NCBI GenBank assembly: GCA_041390905.1 | Contig: JAWKPA010000012.1 | Span: 1,550,001 to 1,614,000, forward strand | Direction: 5' to 3' | Length of the DNA: 64,000 nucleotides | Origin: JACKCD01 sp041390905 | Lineage (GTDB): Bacteria > Chloroflexota > Anaerolineae > Promineifilales > Promineifilaceae | In this document: piece by piece, positions 1 to 8,823 of the stretch | Numbering within the stretch: the first letter of the stretch is position 1 | How the letters are laid out: every line of letters begins with the position of its first letter | Made by a program: the position numbers and the translations under genes | Notes under the pieces: model-generated | Told to the model about the DNA's origin: nothing | Database searches by the model: none | The model's input: the letters and a program-made list of their open reading frames with translations, nothing else

Positions 1-1736
1 CACGCCAGCGTTACTTCCACGATCTCCTGGTTTGGCCCACAGATAAACGCCGCGTCTGCCAGCGGCGCGAGCAGCGTAGGCGGCTGCACCGTTTCCGGCT
101 CGTCGGTTGGGGTGGGCGTGGGGGATGGGGGCGTAGCCGTTGGTGTTGGCGATGGCGTGGGGGTAAAGGTTGGCGTGGGCGGCGTGGTCACAATGGGCGA
201 CTGCGGCAGCCAAAGCTGCTGCCCCGTCTGAAGGTTGTCACTGGTCAAACAGTTGACCTGTTTGACCTGTGCCACCCCGGCTGCCGTGCGCCCGGCCAGG
301 CTAAACAGCGTGTTGCCCGGCTGTACCGTATACAGCACCCAGCCCGGCGGCGGAGCCACAACACAGCCAGCAAACGGCCGTATTTCCGCCACAGGTGTCG
401 GCGTAAACGTCGGCGTCATCGGCTCTGCGGGTTCCGGCTGCAAACCGGGGGTCACGGTGGTTGCTCCAGGTAGAGGCGTTGCATCATCTTGCGTTGGCGT
501 TAAATCCAGCCCCAAAAAACAGCCGCTTGCCATTTCCAAATCGGCAAAGTGGAACGGTTCCTGCTGCGAGGCCAGCACCAGCGTTTCGGTGGCACCACTG
601 CCCTGCGCCGCAACCGCCTGGGCAATAGGATGCACGCGCCCTTCGGGGTTAAAGCCGGTGAAAACGGCCGTTCCTGCCGCCCCGTCATTGCGCACCACCA
701 CCTGCACATCCCGCACCCGGTTTTGAATTTGGCGCAGGTCGAGCAATAAACGGCCGTTTTCCAGCCAAATATCCGCCCGTCCATCGCTGTTGCAATCCAT
801 CCGCTCATACCGGCCACGCGGATCCAGCCGGATTTCCACGTCGCCATACATAAACGGCGTGTCAATCGGCAGCGGGTTGGGCAAATCCGAAGTGACTTCC
901 CCCGTTGCCCGCGCCCAAACCACCTCACCAATTTCCGCCACCGGGTCGCCACGGCGAACCGCTGCCAGCCATGCTTGCACCACAGCCCCATCCACCGCCA
1001 CCACCGGCCCCGGCGGGCCAATGGGTGCCACCCAAACCGCCTGGTTGGTGGTAACGGCCGTTGTTGTGCCATTGGCCGTCACCAGCACCGCATTCTCGTG
1101 TCCTTCCAGCACCACAATCCATTCCAGCGGCGTGTGGGCTTCGCGGATGACCAAAAACTGGGTTCCGCGCACCGTCACCCGCGAAAAGTCAGTGTCCACA
1201 TCCAGCCGCGCCCCAATCGCCTGGCTGGAATCAAAGTCGTTGAACAGCACGCCCACGCCCTGGTACAGCGTCAGCAGCGTTTCGTTTCCCGTCAGCGACG
1301 TTTCCTTGACGTGCAGTTCCCCCTGCCGCAGCACTTCTACCGTCAGCAAATCCTGCAAAAAGGTGAGCCGCGCTTGACCCTGCTCATCCACGGCAATCCC
1401 TTCACCAACGAATAAATCCGTTGTCTCCGGGGCAGCCATTTCCGCCTCGCGGGCAAAGCGGTCAAACTTTGTGACGCGGTTCTCGCTGGCACCGGCCAAC
1501 GCCACCGGCGTAGCGTTGGGTGTTGGTGTTGGGCTGCCTTCCGCAATGAGCGGTGTACATGCTCCTAACAGGGTCGCTATGATGCAGGTAGCGACCAGAA
1601 TCGCTATTTTCATACCCGCGAAAGCGGGTATCCTTACGCCACCCAACTGGATTTCCGCGAAAGCGGGAATGACATTTGGATCGTTGCGAACCAGGAATCC
1701 AAAGACAGACAGTTTCCAATGAGACAAATGCTTCAT
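1..1736 (-). CDS. Lipoprotein with FecR-like and LysM domains (3' end beyond window)
   Basis: An open minus frame runs from ATG at 1736 (GGAGGG eight bases upstream) off the left edge. The lipoprotein signal MKIAILVATCIIATLLGAC starts at an internal ATG (1613), so the true start may be there. A Pro/Thr linker follows, then a FecR-like region (residues about 120-230, around VTVRGTQFLVIRE), a segment with a DCNSDGRADIW stretch, and a LysM domain near residues 465-510 (YTVQPGNTLFSLAG). A long Pro/Thr stretch comes next, and a further extracellular domain starts before the cut. LysM binds glycan chains, so the protein is probably anchored outside the membrane and contacts the envelope; the ligand is unknown. 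About 40 residues before the signal sequence are encoded by a REP-like repeat. Confidence 0.85.
   Translation of the reverse strand, partial: MKHLSHWKLSVFGFLVRNDPNVIPAFAEIQLGGVRIPAFAGMKIAILVATCIIATLLGACTPLIAEGSPTPTPNATPVALAGASENRVTKFDRFAREAEMAAPETTDLFVGEGIAVDEQGQARLTFLQDLLTVEVLRQGELHVKETSLTGNETLLTLYQGVGVLFNDFDSSQAIGARLDVDTDFSRVTVRGTQFLVIREAHTPLEWIVVLEGHENAVLVTANGTTTAVTTNQAVWVAPIGPPGPVVAVDGAVVQAWLAAVRRGDPVAEIGEVVWARATGEVTSDLPNPLPIDTPFMYGDVEIRLDPRGRYERMDCNSDGRADIWLENGRLLLDLRQIQNRVRDVQVVVRNDGAAGTAVFTGFNPEGRVHPIAQAVAAQGSGATETLVLASQQEPFHFADLEMASGCFLGLDLTPTQDDATPLPGATTVTPGLQPEPAEPMTPTFTPTPVAEIRPFAGCVVAPPPGWVLYTVQPGNTLFSLAGRTAAGVAQVKQVNCLTSDNLQTGQQLWLPQSPIVTTPPTPTFTPTPSPTPTATPPSPTPTPTDEPETVQPPTLLAPLADAAFICGPNQEIVEVTLA
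1611..1675. repeat. Pair of REP-like palindromic units at the start of the lipoprotein gene
   Basis: Two short hairpins lie side by side. The first has arms TACCCGC (1613-1619) and GCGGGTA (1624-1630). The second has ATTTCCGC (1651-1658) and GCGGGAAT (1663-1670, one mismatch). Both have the core CCGCGAAAGCGG, and the pair ends in GGAATGACAT. They lie between the Shine-Dalgarno/ATG at 1736 and the signal sequence at 1613, and are read in frame as extra N-terminal residues. Confidence 0.7.
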
Positions 1737-1785
1737 GTCTCTACCCTCCAATACAAAACCCAAAACAATACACTGGTGCAGCAGA

Positions 1786-2017
1786 CCAGCAATTCTCAGT
1801 TTAACCAAAGCCAATGGTAGGGGCGGGATGACCGGGGTTAAAGCTGGCAATGTGGTTGGCCTTTTCTCCCGGTCGTCTCGCCCTGGCGGTGGCCGAAAAC
1901 GGCCGTTTTGAGAAACACCAGGGCGAGACGGCGCGGAGACAACGCCATTTGTTCACCCTCTGTTTACCCGCGCCATCCCGCCCCTACCCTTCTCCATTTC
2001 AAACCGAGAATTGCTGG
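1786..2017. repeat. 232-bp nested inverted repeat centred on AACGGCCGTT
   Basis: This fills most of the 325-bp gene-free stretch 1737-2061. Three arm pairs share one centre near 1902: CCAGCAATTCTCAGTTT (1786-1802) with 2001-2017 (one mismatch); GGTAGGGGCGGGATG (1816-1830) with 1974-1988 (perfect); and GTCTCGCCCTGG (1875-1886) with 1918-1929 (perfect). At the exact centre is AAAACGGCCGTTTT (1896-1909). It could be a MITE-like element or a terminator for the converging minus-strand operon that ends at 2062. No target duplication was recognised. Confidence 0.75.
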
Positions 2018-2061
2018 CATCACACATCCTTGTTTGCTTTTGCCGGGCAAAGATGCCCGAC

Positions 2062-5000
2062 TTACTTCAGGTTGGGCAGCGGGTTGAAGGCGGCAAAAAA
2101 GCCCAACCCGGTCAAAATGCCCAGCAGCAACAGCCAACTGATGTCGGTGTGCAGCGTTAAATTGCTTGTGTTCACAGCGAGATAGGCGGCAACTGTGCAC
2201 AAGATGGTTAACAAAAGTCGCCCTAACTGGTGCCATTTGATGGGTACGGTGACGACCAAGGTTGCCACGCCGCCAATGAGCAGCCCGGCCGCCCAGAGTT
2301 GCGCCGGTTGGGACGCTGGCATCAGGCTGCCAAAGATGAAGAAGGTGAGGCCAAGAGAAACGGCCGTTACTACCGCCGCCGCCCCAGCAATCACACCCCG
2401 ATACCCATCCAGCAGCGCCTGTAAGGTTCGATAGACAAAAACCCCAGCGGCGGGTGGCAGCAGCCCAAACGTTCCCGCCATAAAAATGGCGGCAAACAGA
2501 AGCCGCCAGACGGCCAGGATGACCATTTGCCAGGGCAGGGCTTGCCATGACAGATCGGCTCGCCCAAACGTCAGCACCAACCCCAGCCCCAGCCCAAAGC
2601 CGAGAAAGCCGCTGATCGCCCCGCGCACGGTGGCGTTCAAGATTTCCTGCCGGTGGCGCTGCCATCGCTGCCAGCCCACCCGCCGCAAAATGGGGCGACG
2701 CAGGGAGGAGGGGAGGAGAAACGGCCGTTTATCCCGCACCGCCACCAATGCCACCATCGCCTGCCCGTTCCCCCCTTCCGCCGCCGCCACCAGTTGGGCA
2801 ACGGCCGTTGGGCAATCCACAGCGGCCAGCGTCGACACAGCAGCAGAACCGGGTACGGTATCTGTGAGAGCCAATGCCACCAATTTGTCGCCAATCGCTT
2901 CATCCACATGCGGGGCAATCGCCGCCGCCGCTGCTGCCCGCACCCCGTCCTCCGCGTGGTCAAGGAGCTGCGTCAGCGTGGTGGCTTGTCGGGAAAGGGT
3001 GAGGTGGGGCGACCAAACGGCCGTTTCCTGCCCATACCCCACCGCACTGGCAAACAGCAGCGTCAGCTCGTCGCTGGTAAAGGTGGGGTGGATGGCGGTT
3101 TGCGCCGCCGCCAATTCCACATCGCCCGGTGCCAGCAGCCGCTGCCGCTGCTGCCACTCAGCCACCCCCTGGCGCAAAATTTCGCGCACCTGCTGCTGCT
3201 TCCAGAAGCTGTCGCCCAGCCAGGCCAGAATGCGTAGCACCAGATAATCGTGGGTCAGCTCATACGCCACCCGCCTGTCCTGCCGGTAGCGGCGCACCAG
3301 ATGCTTTTGCACCAGCCGCTGCATGATGGAAACGGCCGTTATTTCATCCACCCCCGTCACCCGCAGCAGTTCGGCCAGCGGCAGCCGCTGCTTCACGCCG
3401 CTGCTGCTCACCAGCGCCCCCAGCAGCAGCCGGGCTAACGGCCATTCCCCCTCCGGCAGGGCGTTGACGCTTTTGTCAATATAGCCACCCAAAATGTTGG
3501 CCGTGCGCCCCAGCGCAGCAAAATCGTCGTAGCGGATTTGGGTCAACGGCTGCCCACTGACCTCTGCCTGCTGCTGCGCGTATTCATACAGCTCGGCGCA
3601 TACCACCTGAAGCTGGGGCGGGTTGATGCCGTTGCCGTCGCCCAAATCGTGCAGCAGGGCGGTGACGAGCCGGGGTTCCCAGGCCACGCCAAAGGCGGCG
3701 GCGGGCTGGATGATGGCATCGCGGGCGGCATCGCTGCCCAGCCGCTCCAGCCGGAAGGTGACATCGAGCAGGTTGGGGAAATGGTCGCGCAGGCTTTCCA
3801 GCCGCCCCAAATAATCCTCGCGCAGGCTGAAAACGAGCTTGAGGTTGAGGTCGGGGTTGGTGTGGAGCTGGTGGAGCAGGGAAACGGCCGTTTCCCGTTC
3901 CGCCTCATCGCTGTTTTCCAAAAGCTGCTCAAATTGGTCAATAGCCAGCACCACCGGGGCGTTGCACTCCCGCGCCCAGCGATCCAGCAGCGTTGGTAAG
4001 TCGTCGTTGCGGCCGGGCAAGAGGTCAGTGGCGGCGGCGGTGGCAACAAGGGCGGCGCGGAGGGTGTCGGCCAGCGGCTGGCGCGGAGTGGGCTGGGCGA
4101 CGGCGAGCAGGGTGTGGCGTTGTGCCAGCCACGGCATGACCCCGGCCTGGAGCAGGCTGGTTTTGCCGCTGCCCGATTCGCCATACAGCACGGTGAGCGG
4201 ATGGGCGAGAATGCGCCGGCCGAGCCGCTGGGTGTGGTCAGAACGGCCGTTAAAAATCGCCGCGTCCTGCCAGCCAAAGCTGTCGAGTGCCTTGTAGGGC
4301 TGCTCTGGTTTTTCTGGCTGCGCTAGTGGAGCCAGCGGGTTGTAGAGCAGGATGGGTTTTTCGCTGGCGAGTTGGGCAGAAACGGCCGTTGCCAACGCTC
4401 GCAAAAACGGCTCCAGCGGTTCCGTCACCAGTTCCACCCCCTGCTGCTGCCAATAGGCAACCAGGTCGGGCGAAACGTTGCCCGCGCCCAGCACATAGCT
4501 GGTGCGGCGGAAGCGGTGTTGGTCACTGTCGCTAATCCGCAAAAAAAGCTGCTCAAAACCGGGGTCGGCCACGTCGTAGCCGACAAAGATGAGCGTTTTG
4601 GTGGCAAAAAAGGCGCGAACGACATCGCGCACGGCGGAAAGCTGTCCCAAGAATGTTTCGCGGTCGCGCTGGGTCAGCCGCAACTGGTCGGCTTGTTCCA
4701 GGTCGCCAAACAGCTTGACGAGCATGATTAGCTCTTCGGAGAAAAACGGCACGTCGTCGTCGTCGCGGATGGGGCGGTACGGCTTGGCCGCTTGCCCCAG
4801 GGCCAGGTCGAGGGTGCGGTCAATGCGGGTGCTGACGAGCTTGCTGTGGGGGGCAAGGGCGGTGACCAGCGGCGCGAGCAATGGCTGGGGGGTGCGCTCC
4901 AGCGTGGCGAGGCTGGTTTTGAGGCTGCGGATGAGTTCGGTGCGGTTGTGGCGCAGTTCGTAGTGGCGGGAAACGGCCGTTAAGCTGCAATCCGGCTGCC

Positions 5001-5121
5001 GATAGGCAATGTCTGCCGCCAGTGCTGCTGCCAGTTGCTGTTCCAGCGGCCAGCCACCGACAAAAAAGACGGCATCGTCGCGGATGATGAGGTTGGTGAG
5101 GCGTTCGATTAAAGGGTGCAT
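2062..5121 (-). CDS. SIR2-like / STAND NTPase protein with C-terminal membrane region
   Basis: 1019 residues. The N-terminal 250 residues are a SIR2-like module (AVFFVGGWP near residue 20, then VGYDVADPGFEQLF). Its usual KLHG motif reads KLFG, so the catalytic His is missing. Residues about 280-640 are a STAND-type P-loop NTPase of the nSTAND1 kind: Walker A GESGSGKTS near 315, Walker B VVLAIDQFEQLL near 390, and a winged-helix-like LTHDYLVLRIL segment. An alpha-helical, HEAT-like stretch follows, then about six transmembrane helices in the last 190 residues. SIR2-STAND fusions of the Avs5 type are known antiphage NADases. A role in phage sensing with a membrane output is an inference. It is downstream of the EAD-SIR2 gene on the same strand. 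The start lacks a clear ribosome site. Confidence 0.8.
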   Translation of the reverse strand: MHPLIERLTNLIIRDDAVFFVGGWPLEQQLAAALAADIAYRQPDCSLTAVSRHYELRHNRTELIRSLKTSLATLERTPQPLLAPLVTALAPHSKLVSTRIDRTLDLALGQAAKPYRPIRDDDDVPFFSEELIMLVKLFGDLEQADQLRLTQRDRETFLGQLSAVRDVVRAFFATKTLIFVGYDVADPGFEQLFLRISDSDQHRFRRTSYVLGAGNVSPDLVAYWQQQGVELVTEPLEPFLRALATAVSAQLASEKPILLYNPLAPLAQPEKPEQPYKALDSFGWQDAAIFNGRSDHTQRLGRRILAHPLTVLYGESGSGKTSLLQAGVMPWLAQRHTLLAVAQPTPRQPLADTLRAALVATAAATDLLPGRNDDLPTLLDRWARECNAPVVLAIDQFEQLLENSDEAERETAVSLLHQLHTNPDLNLKLVFSLREDYLGRLESLRDHFPNLLDVTFRLERLGSDAARDAIIQPAAAFGVAWEPRLVTALLHDLGDGNGINPPQLQVVCAELYEYAQQQAEVSGQPLTQIRYDDFAALGRTANILGGYIDKSVNALPEGEWPLARLLLGALVSSSGVKQRLPLAELLRVTGVDEITAVSIMQRLVQKHLVRRYRQDRRVAYELTHDYLVLRILAWLGDSFWKQQQVREILRQGVAEWQQRQRLLAPGDVELAAAQTAIHPTFTSDELTLLFASAVGYGQETAVWSPHLTLSRQATTLTQLLDHAEDGVRAAAAAAIAPHVDEAIGDKLVALALTDTVPGSAAVSTLAAVDCPTAVAQLVAAAEGGNGQAMVALVAVRDKRPFLLPSSLRRPILRRVGWQRWQRHRQEILNATVRGAISGFLGFGLGLGLVLTFGRADLSWQALPWQMVILAVWRLLFAAIFMAGTFGLLPPAAGVFVYRTLQALLDGYRGVIAGAAAVVTAVSLGLTFFIFGSLMPASQPAQLWAAGLLIGGVATLVVTVPIKWHQLGRLLLTILCTVAAYLAVNTSNLTLHTDISWLLLLGILTGLGFFAAFNPLPNLK

Positions 5122-5130
5122 GGTTATGTT

Positions 5131-5206
5131 GGAGGAGATTGGGAGACTGGGAGACTACTTCCAATCTCCTAATCTCTCAGTCTCACAGTCTCTAAGTCTC
5201 TAATCT
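5131..5206. repeat. Short-word hairpin spacer (GAGATTGG / CAATCTC type)
   Basis: Repeated words (ggagattgggagactggg, then aatctcctaatctctcag and relatives) form an imperfect inverted repeat in the 87-bp gap between the two SIR2-like genes. The same vocabulary recurs near 9.4, 11.5, 52.1 and 55.1 kb. It may act as a transcript hairpin; it lacks a clean T-run. Confidence 0.6.
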
Positions 5207-5208
5207 CT

Positions 5209-6252
5209 CTATCCCAAAAGCCCCTGCAAAAACGGCACCACGTCTTCATCTAGCACCGTCAGCCCCCGGTTGCTGTGCCAGGAAGCGGCGGCGGCGGGGG
5301 TGAGGTGGGTGCCGAGGGCGAAGGCGGGCTGCTGGAATTTGCTGCCGATGGTGTTGTCGAAGAGGGCAGTAACGGCCGTTTGTGCCAAATCCACCCCCAC
5401 AAACAGCACCGCATTGCGCCGCAAAGCCCGGTGCAGCTCGTCAATCAGATCACGCTTGCCGGGCAAATTGCCGACCACAAACTGGTTTTCGTCAATAGTG
5501 GTGACAACCAGGGTGGCGGGCTGCTGCCAGTCGCCATACAGCTTGACCAGCGTGGGCATGTCGGGGAGCAGCACTCCCAGGTCGCTGTCGTGGATGACCT
5601 TGTTGATAATGACCTCTTCCTCTAAAAAGGCGGTTTCGAGGAGGCCATCGGTGGCGGTGGTGAAGACCATCTCCAGCCGATGCTCCTGCACTAGCCCGAC
5701 AAGGGCGCGGTGGAAGGGCTGGGGCTGCTGCCCGGCGGCGGCAATTGCTTCGCGTAGATACATGGTGAACTCATAGCGACGGCCGTTTTCCATCACCAGC
5801 GTGGCAACTTCGGGCAGTGTGCCGCTACTGGGGATGCCCGCAACCCGCGCCAGCCCATCGGCCAGCGTTTGGCGGTCGGGCTGCCCGGTGAGGGCGCAGG
5901 GGAGGTCTGCCCCGACAAAGAGGGTAAGCTGCCCGCGCCGCAGCACCCGCCGCAACTGCTCTTGTGCCAGCACGCCTCCGGCACTGAACGGCCGGACAGG
6001 TGGCGCGGGTGGCAGTGCTGGCGCGGGATCCATGACCCAATCGGAGCGGGTTTCGGCCAAATAGTTGGTGAGCAGCGGCAGTTGGCTGCGGCGGTTGAGG
6101 TAATAAATCAGCTCGCGCACTTTGTCGGCCTTGCCTTCGCCGCCCAGGTTGTCGAAATCAATGCCCAGGTCGAAGCAAAGGGTGCGGAGTTCCTCGCTGT
6201 TTAATTTTTCGGTTACTGTTTCGCGCATCTGGCGCAGGTTTCTTTCGGACAT
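5209..6252 (-). CDS. Effector-associated-domain / SIR2-like protein
   Basis: 347 residues from ATG 6252 (AGGTG seven bases upstream; a GTG at 6261 is also possible). Residues about 1-65 form a helical death-like effector-associated domain of the kind seen in bacterial conflict proteins (LRTLCFDLGIDFDNLGGEGK, then RELIYYL). A Pro-rich linker leads to a SIR2-like domain (LTLFVGADLP near 110, FTTATDGLLE, LVKLYGDW, then LVVTTIDENQF and LFVGVDLA). The usual catalytic His of KLHG is Tyr. EADs recruit partner proteins by homotypic contact, so this is a plausible adaptor or effector for the SIR2-STAND-TM protein encoded next. Its biochemical activity cannot be read from the sequence. Confidence 0.78.
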   Translation of the reverse strand: MSERNLRQMRETVTEKLNSEELRTLCFDLGIDFDNLGGEGKADKVRELIYYLNRRSQLPLLTNYLAETRSDWVMDPAPALPPAPPVRPFSAGGVLAQEQLRRVLRRGQLTLFVGADLPCALTGQPDRQTLADGLARVAGIPSSGTLPEVATLVMENGRRYEFTMYLREAIAAAGQQPQPFHRALVGLVQEHRLEMVFTTATDGLLETAFLEEEVIINKVIHDSDLGVLLPDMPTLVKLYGDWQQPATLVVTTIDENQFVVGNLPGKRDLIDELHRALRRNAVLFVGVDLAQTAVTALFDNTIGSKFQQPAFALGTHLTPAAAASWHSNRGLTVLDEDVVPFLQGLLG

Positions 6253-6426
6253 TGTGTTCACCTACTTGGTTGACGAATGACGGGTGGCAATTGTTTCCAG
6301 GGGAGGGTAGCAAAACGGCCGTTAATGGAACGCTAAACGGCCATTTGGGTTCGTCTGCTTTCAGGTACAATATTAGGAGAAAAGCAGCTTGATATTTGTT
6401 TTCAAGTGACCATGAGGGAAAGAAAA

Positions 6427-8823
6427 ATGAACCGTCTTATAATTTTCGTGATGCTTGCTTTCACTCTCCTCTGCAAGAATACTCCTTCCAATGTACAGGC
6501 CATTTATTTTGATGATTCTGATCCAAACATGATTGTGGTTGGAAATGCTGCTTACTATGAAATTGGTTTTCGTAAATCTAATGGGTCTATTGCCTATATT
6601 GTTGACAATACAACAGGGCAGGCTGTGACCTCAGGCTCTCGTTATGAATGTTTGTGGGGGGCTGTTTTTCCCAAAGGGACACCGGACTTTGTTGGAGGGT
6701 GTAGCTACAATGCGACTGGCATGAATAGCTTTAAATACAGTTGGTTGTCGGCTACCCATACTTTATCCCTTGATTTCATTCCTGATCCGGCCGTTGCTCA
6801 AGGCGTGGAAGCGCACGTAACGGTAACAATTGCTGAAAACAACTCGTTTGATATGCAGATGACGTTGCAAAATAATTGGGGGCATCGGCTTGATTACGTA
6901 CTATTCCCATCCGATTTAGTCTTTGCCAATGCTGATATAGAAGAAGTGTTGCTGCCTGTCTTGCCAGGGGTTATCCTTGAGTCTTCATTCTTTCAACAAG
7001 GTCGCTCGTATACAACAAACTACCCTGGTTATCCTGGAACTTTTGCTGACTATGTTTCAGTTTCTTCACGTAAGGGGCAACTGGCGATTTACTCGCTTTA
7101 TGGTGATAATCCCATTCGTCCTGTTATATTGGGCTTGATAGATGATGATGCCTACATGACGGACACCACATTTTATTATCACACTTTTGGGGCGGGTGTG
7201 AGAGACGGTCAGACGTGGACAACACCAACAGTGCGTCTTCGTGTTTCTCAACCACATCTGGAAACCATTAAAGCCTATCGGCAAGATAATTACTTAAACC
7301 AGTGGGCATCCGTTCGCTCAAAATCAGAGCCATTCTATCCACAGCTTGTTCAATCTCCCTTGCTTAAGGCAGATGCTGAACAGCTAGCCATTCCTTTCCC
7401 TCAGTATGCTAACCTGCTTACCCAGGTTCCTGCGCCTGCTATTTTGCATCCAGTCGCTTTTCAGCCAAAGGGTCATGATGAAAATTATCCAGATTTTTTG
7501 CCACCAGATTCTGCTTGGGGAACCACAGCCGATTTTGCTACGATGATGCAGCAAGCACAGGCACAGGGTTTTCTTGTAATGCCATACACCAATCCCACTT
7601 GGTGGGATGATGAATCGCCAACGTTGCAAGCCCTTCCGCCTGGCTTGACTATTCGCGATCTTGCTATTTGGGATGATTCGGACGAACCAGTGTATGAACG
7701 TTATGGATCGCAGCAGGAACATGGGGGCTATGTTATGTCACCCTATGTCCCTTTTGTCCAGCAGCGTTTACAGCAGCTAGTTGATGCTTTGACTGTTGAT
7801 GTTTCAAGCGATTTGCTTTTTGAGGATCAGATAGGTGCTAGAGCATGGCGTTTTGATAACAATCCCCTGTCACCTCACCTGATGGCGTACATTGAGGGTT
7901 GGTTGGCGCATACGCAACGTTATCATGATACTTTCTTAATGACGGAGCTAGGGTTTGACCGGCTTGCTGAAACAGAGGTTGGTTTTCATGGCAGCATTCT
8001 GTTGCCCAAACGTTTGGGCTACACTGATAGCTGGTGGGGAGACAGCAACTGGCACCCATATCCGCTGGCTCCGCTTATGCTTCGTGATAAGGTGCTGTTT
8101 TATCAGCATGATCTGGCTTATGAAACGTTCACAACCAATAAAGAGACCTTGCTTTGGAATGTTGCCTTTGGATATATGTTAAGTTATGACCTGGTTCAAA
8201 CGCCTTATGGTGGTGGTGTAAATAGTGAGTGGCTGGATTTAGTGTCGGTTCTTCAAAAAAATGTCTTGTCTCGTTACGCGCACGAGGAGTTAGTTAGCTA
8301 TGAGCGGCAGGATGAGAATGTCACGCGCTCATTGTTTGAGAATTATGAAGTTTTAGCTAATTGGAATAATGTATCGTCAGTTGTTGCAGGCGAGAATGAA
8401 CTGCCGCCGCTGGGTTTGCAGATTACAAGTGCGGATGGTTCTGTAACAGCCGGGATTTTTCATCAGTATAACGGACACTCACTCAGCCCTGGTGATCATT
8501 ACCTTGTGGAAGAGCGTCAAGCAGATGGAATTATTGTTTATCAGCCAATTGGTACCAATACCGCCTTAACATTGGATTTATTACCATCTTGGGAGCCAGA
8601 CGATGTGATTGAGGTGTCAGCATTTACGGAAGATGGCGTTCTGATTGAACGGAGGTTAGCTATAGCGGCATCTCAGGGTATCACCTTTACTTACCAACGG
8701 CAGGCAGCAGGACACCCGGTAGCTTACTACAAGTTAAAGAAGATATTGGTATGGCACCAGTTTTTGCCATTGAGTTTGAGGAGCGCGGCGAACCGGTTGA
8801 GACAAACGGCCGTTTTTCCTTAA
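6427..8823 (+). CDS. Secreted DUF6259-type glycosidase-like protein
   Basis: About 798 residues from ATG 6427 (GAGGGAAAG just upstream; ATG 6412 and GTG 6406 are alternatives). The signal peptide MNRLIIFVMLAFTLLC ends near residue 25. The N-terminal half is beta-rich. The central part has a TIM-barrel-like core: HPVAFQPKGHDENYPDF, PYTNPTWWDD, LLFEDQIGARAW and FLMTELGFDRLAETE. Asp, Glu and Trp placement is glycosidase-like, and the pattern matches DUF6259 as I remember it; the substrate is unknown. The gene is clearly more A+T-rich than its neighbours and has no AACGGCCGTT except at its last codons, which suggests transfer. Its stop overlaps the end of the convergent permease gene by four bases. 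Confidence 0.65.
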   Translation: MNRLIIFVMLAFTLLCKNTPSNVQAIYFDDSDPNMIVVGNAAYYEIGFRKSNGSIAYIVDNTTGQAVTSGSRYECLWGAVFPKGTPDFVGGCSYNATGMNSFKYSWLSATHTLSLDFIPDPAVAQGVEAHVTVTIAENNSFDMQMTLQNNWGHRLDYVLFPSDLVFANADIEEVLLPVLPGVILESSFFQQGRSYTTNYPGYPGTFADYVSVSSRKGQLAIYSLYGDNPIRPVILGLIDDDAYMTDTTFYYHTFGAGVRDGQTWTTPTVRLRVSQPHLETIKAYRQDNYLNQWASVRSKSEPFYPQLVQSPLLKADAEQLAIPFPQYANLLTQVPAPAILHPVAFQPKGHDENYPDFLPPDSAWGTTADFATMMQQAQAQGFLVMPYTNPTWWDDESPTLQALPPGLTIRDLAIWDDSDEPVYERYGSQQEHGGYVMSPYVPFVQQRLQQLVDALTVDVSSDLLFEDQIGARAWRFDNNPLSPHLMAYIEGWLAHTQRYHDTFLMTELGFDRLAETEVGFHGSILLPKRLGYTDSWWGDSNWHPYPLAPLMLRDKVLFYQHDLAYETFTTNKETLLWNVAFGYMLSYDLVQTPYGGGVNSEWLDLVSVLQKNVLSRYAHEELVSYERQDENVTRSLFENYEVLANWNNVSSVVAGENELPPLGLQITSADGSVTAGIFHQYNGHSLSPGDHYLVEERQADGIIVYQPIGTNTALTLDLLPSWEPDDVIEVSAFTEDGVLIERRLAIAASQGITFTYQRQAAGHPVAYYKLKKILVWHQFLPLSLRSAANRLRQTAVFP

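Noticed and set aside
500..1415. Several open frames of 60-195 codons on both strands over the lipoprotein gene
   Set aside because: Arg/Pro/Trp-rich compositions typical of wrong frames; the minus frame with signal, FecR-like and LysM parts explains the region.
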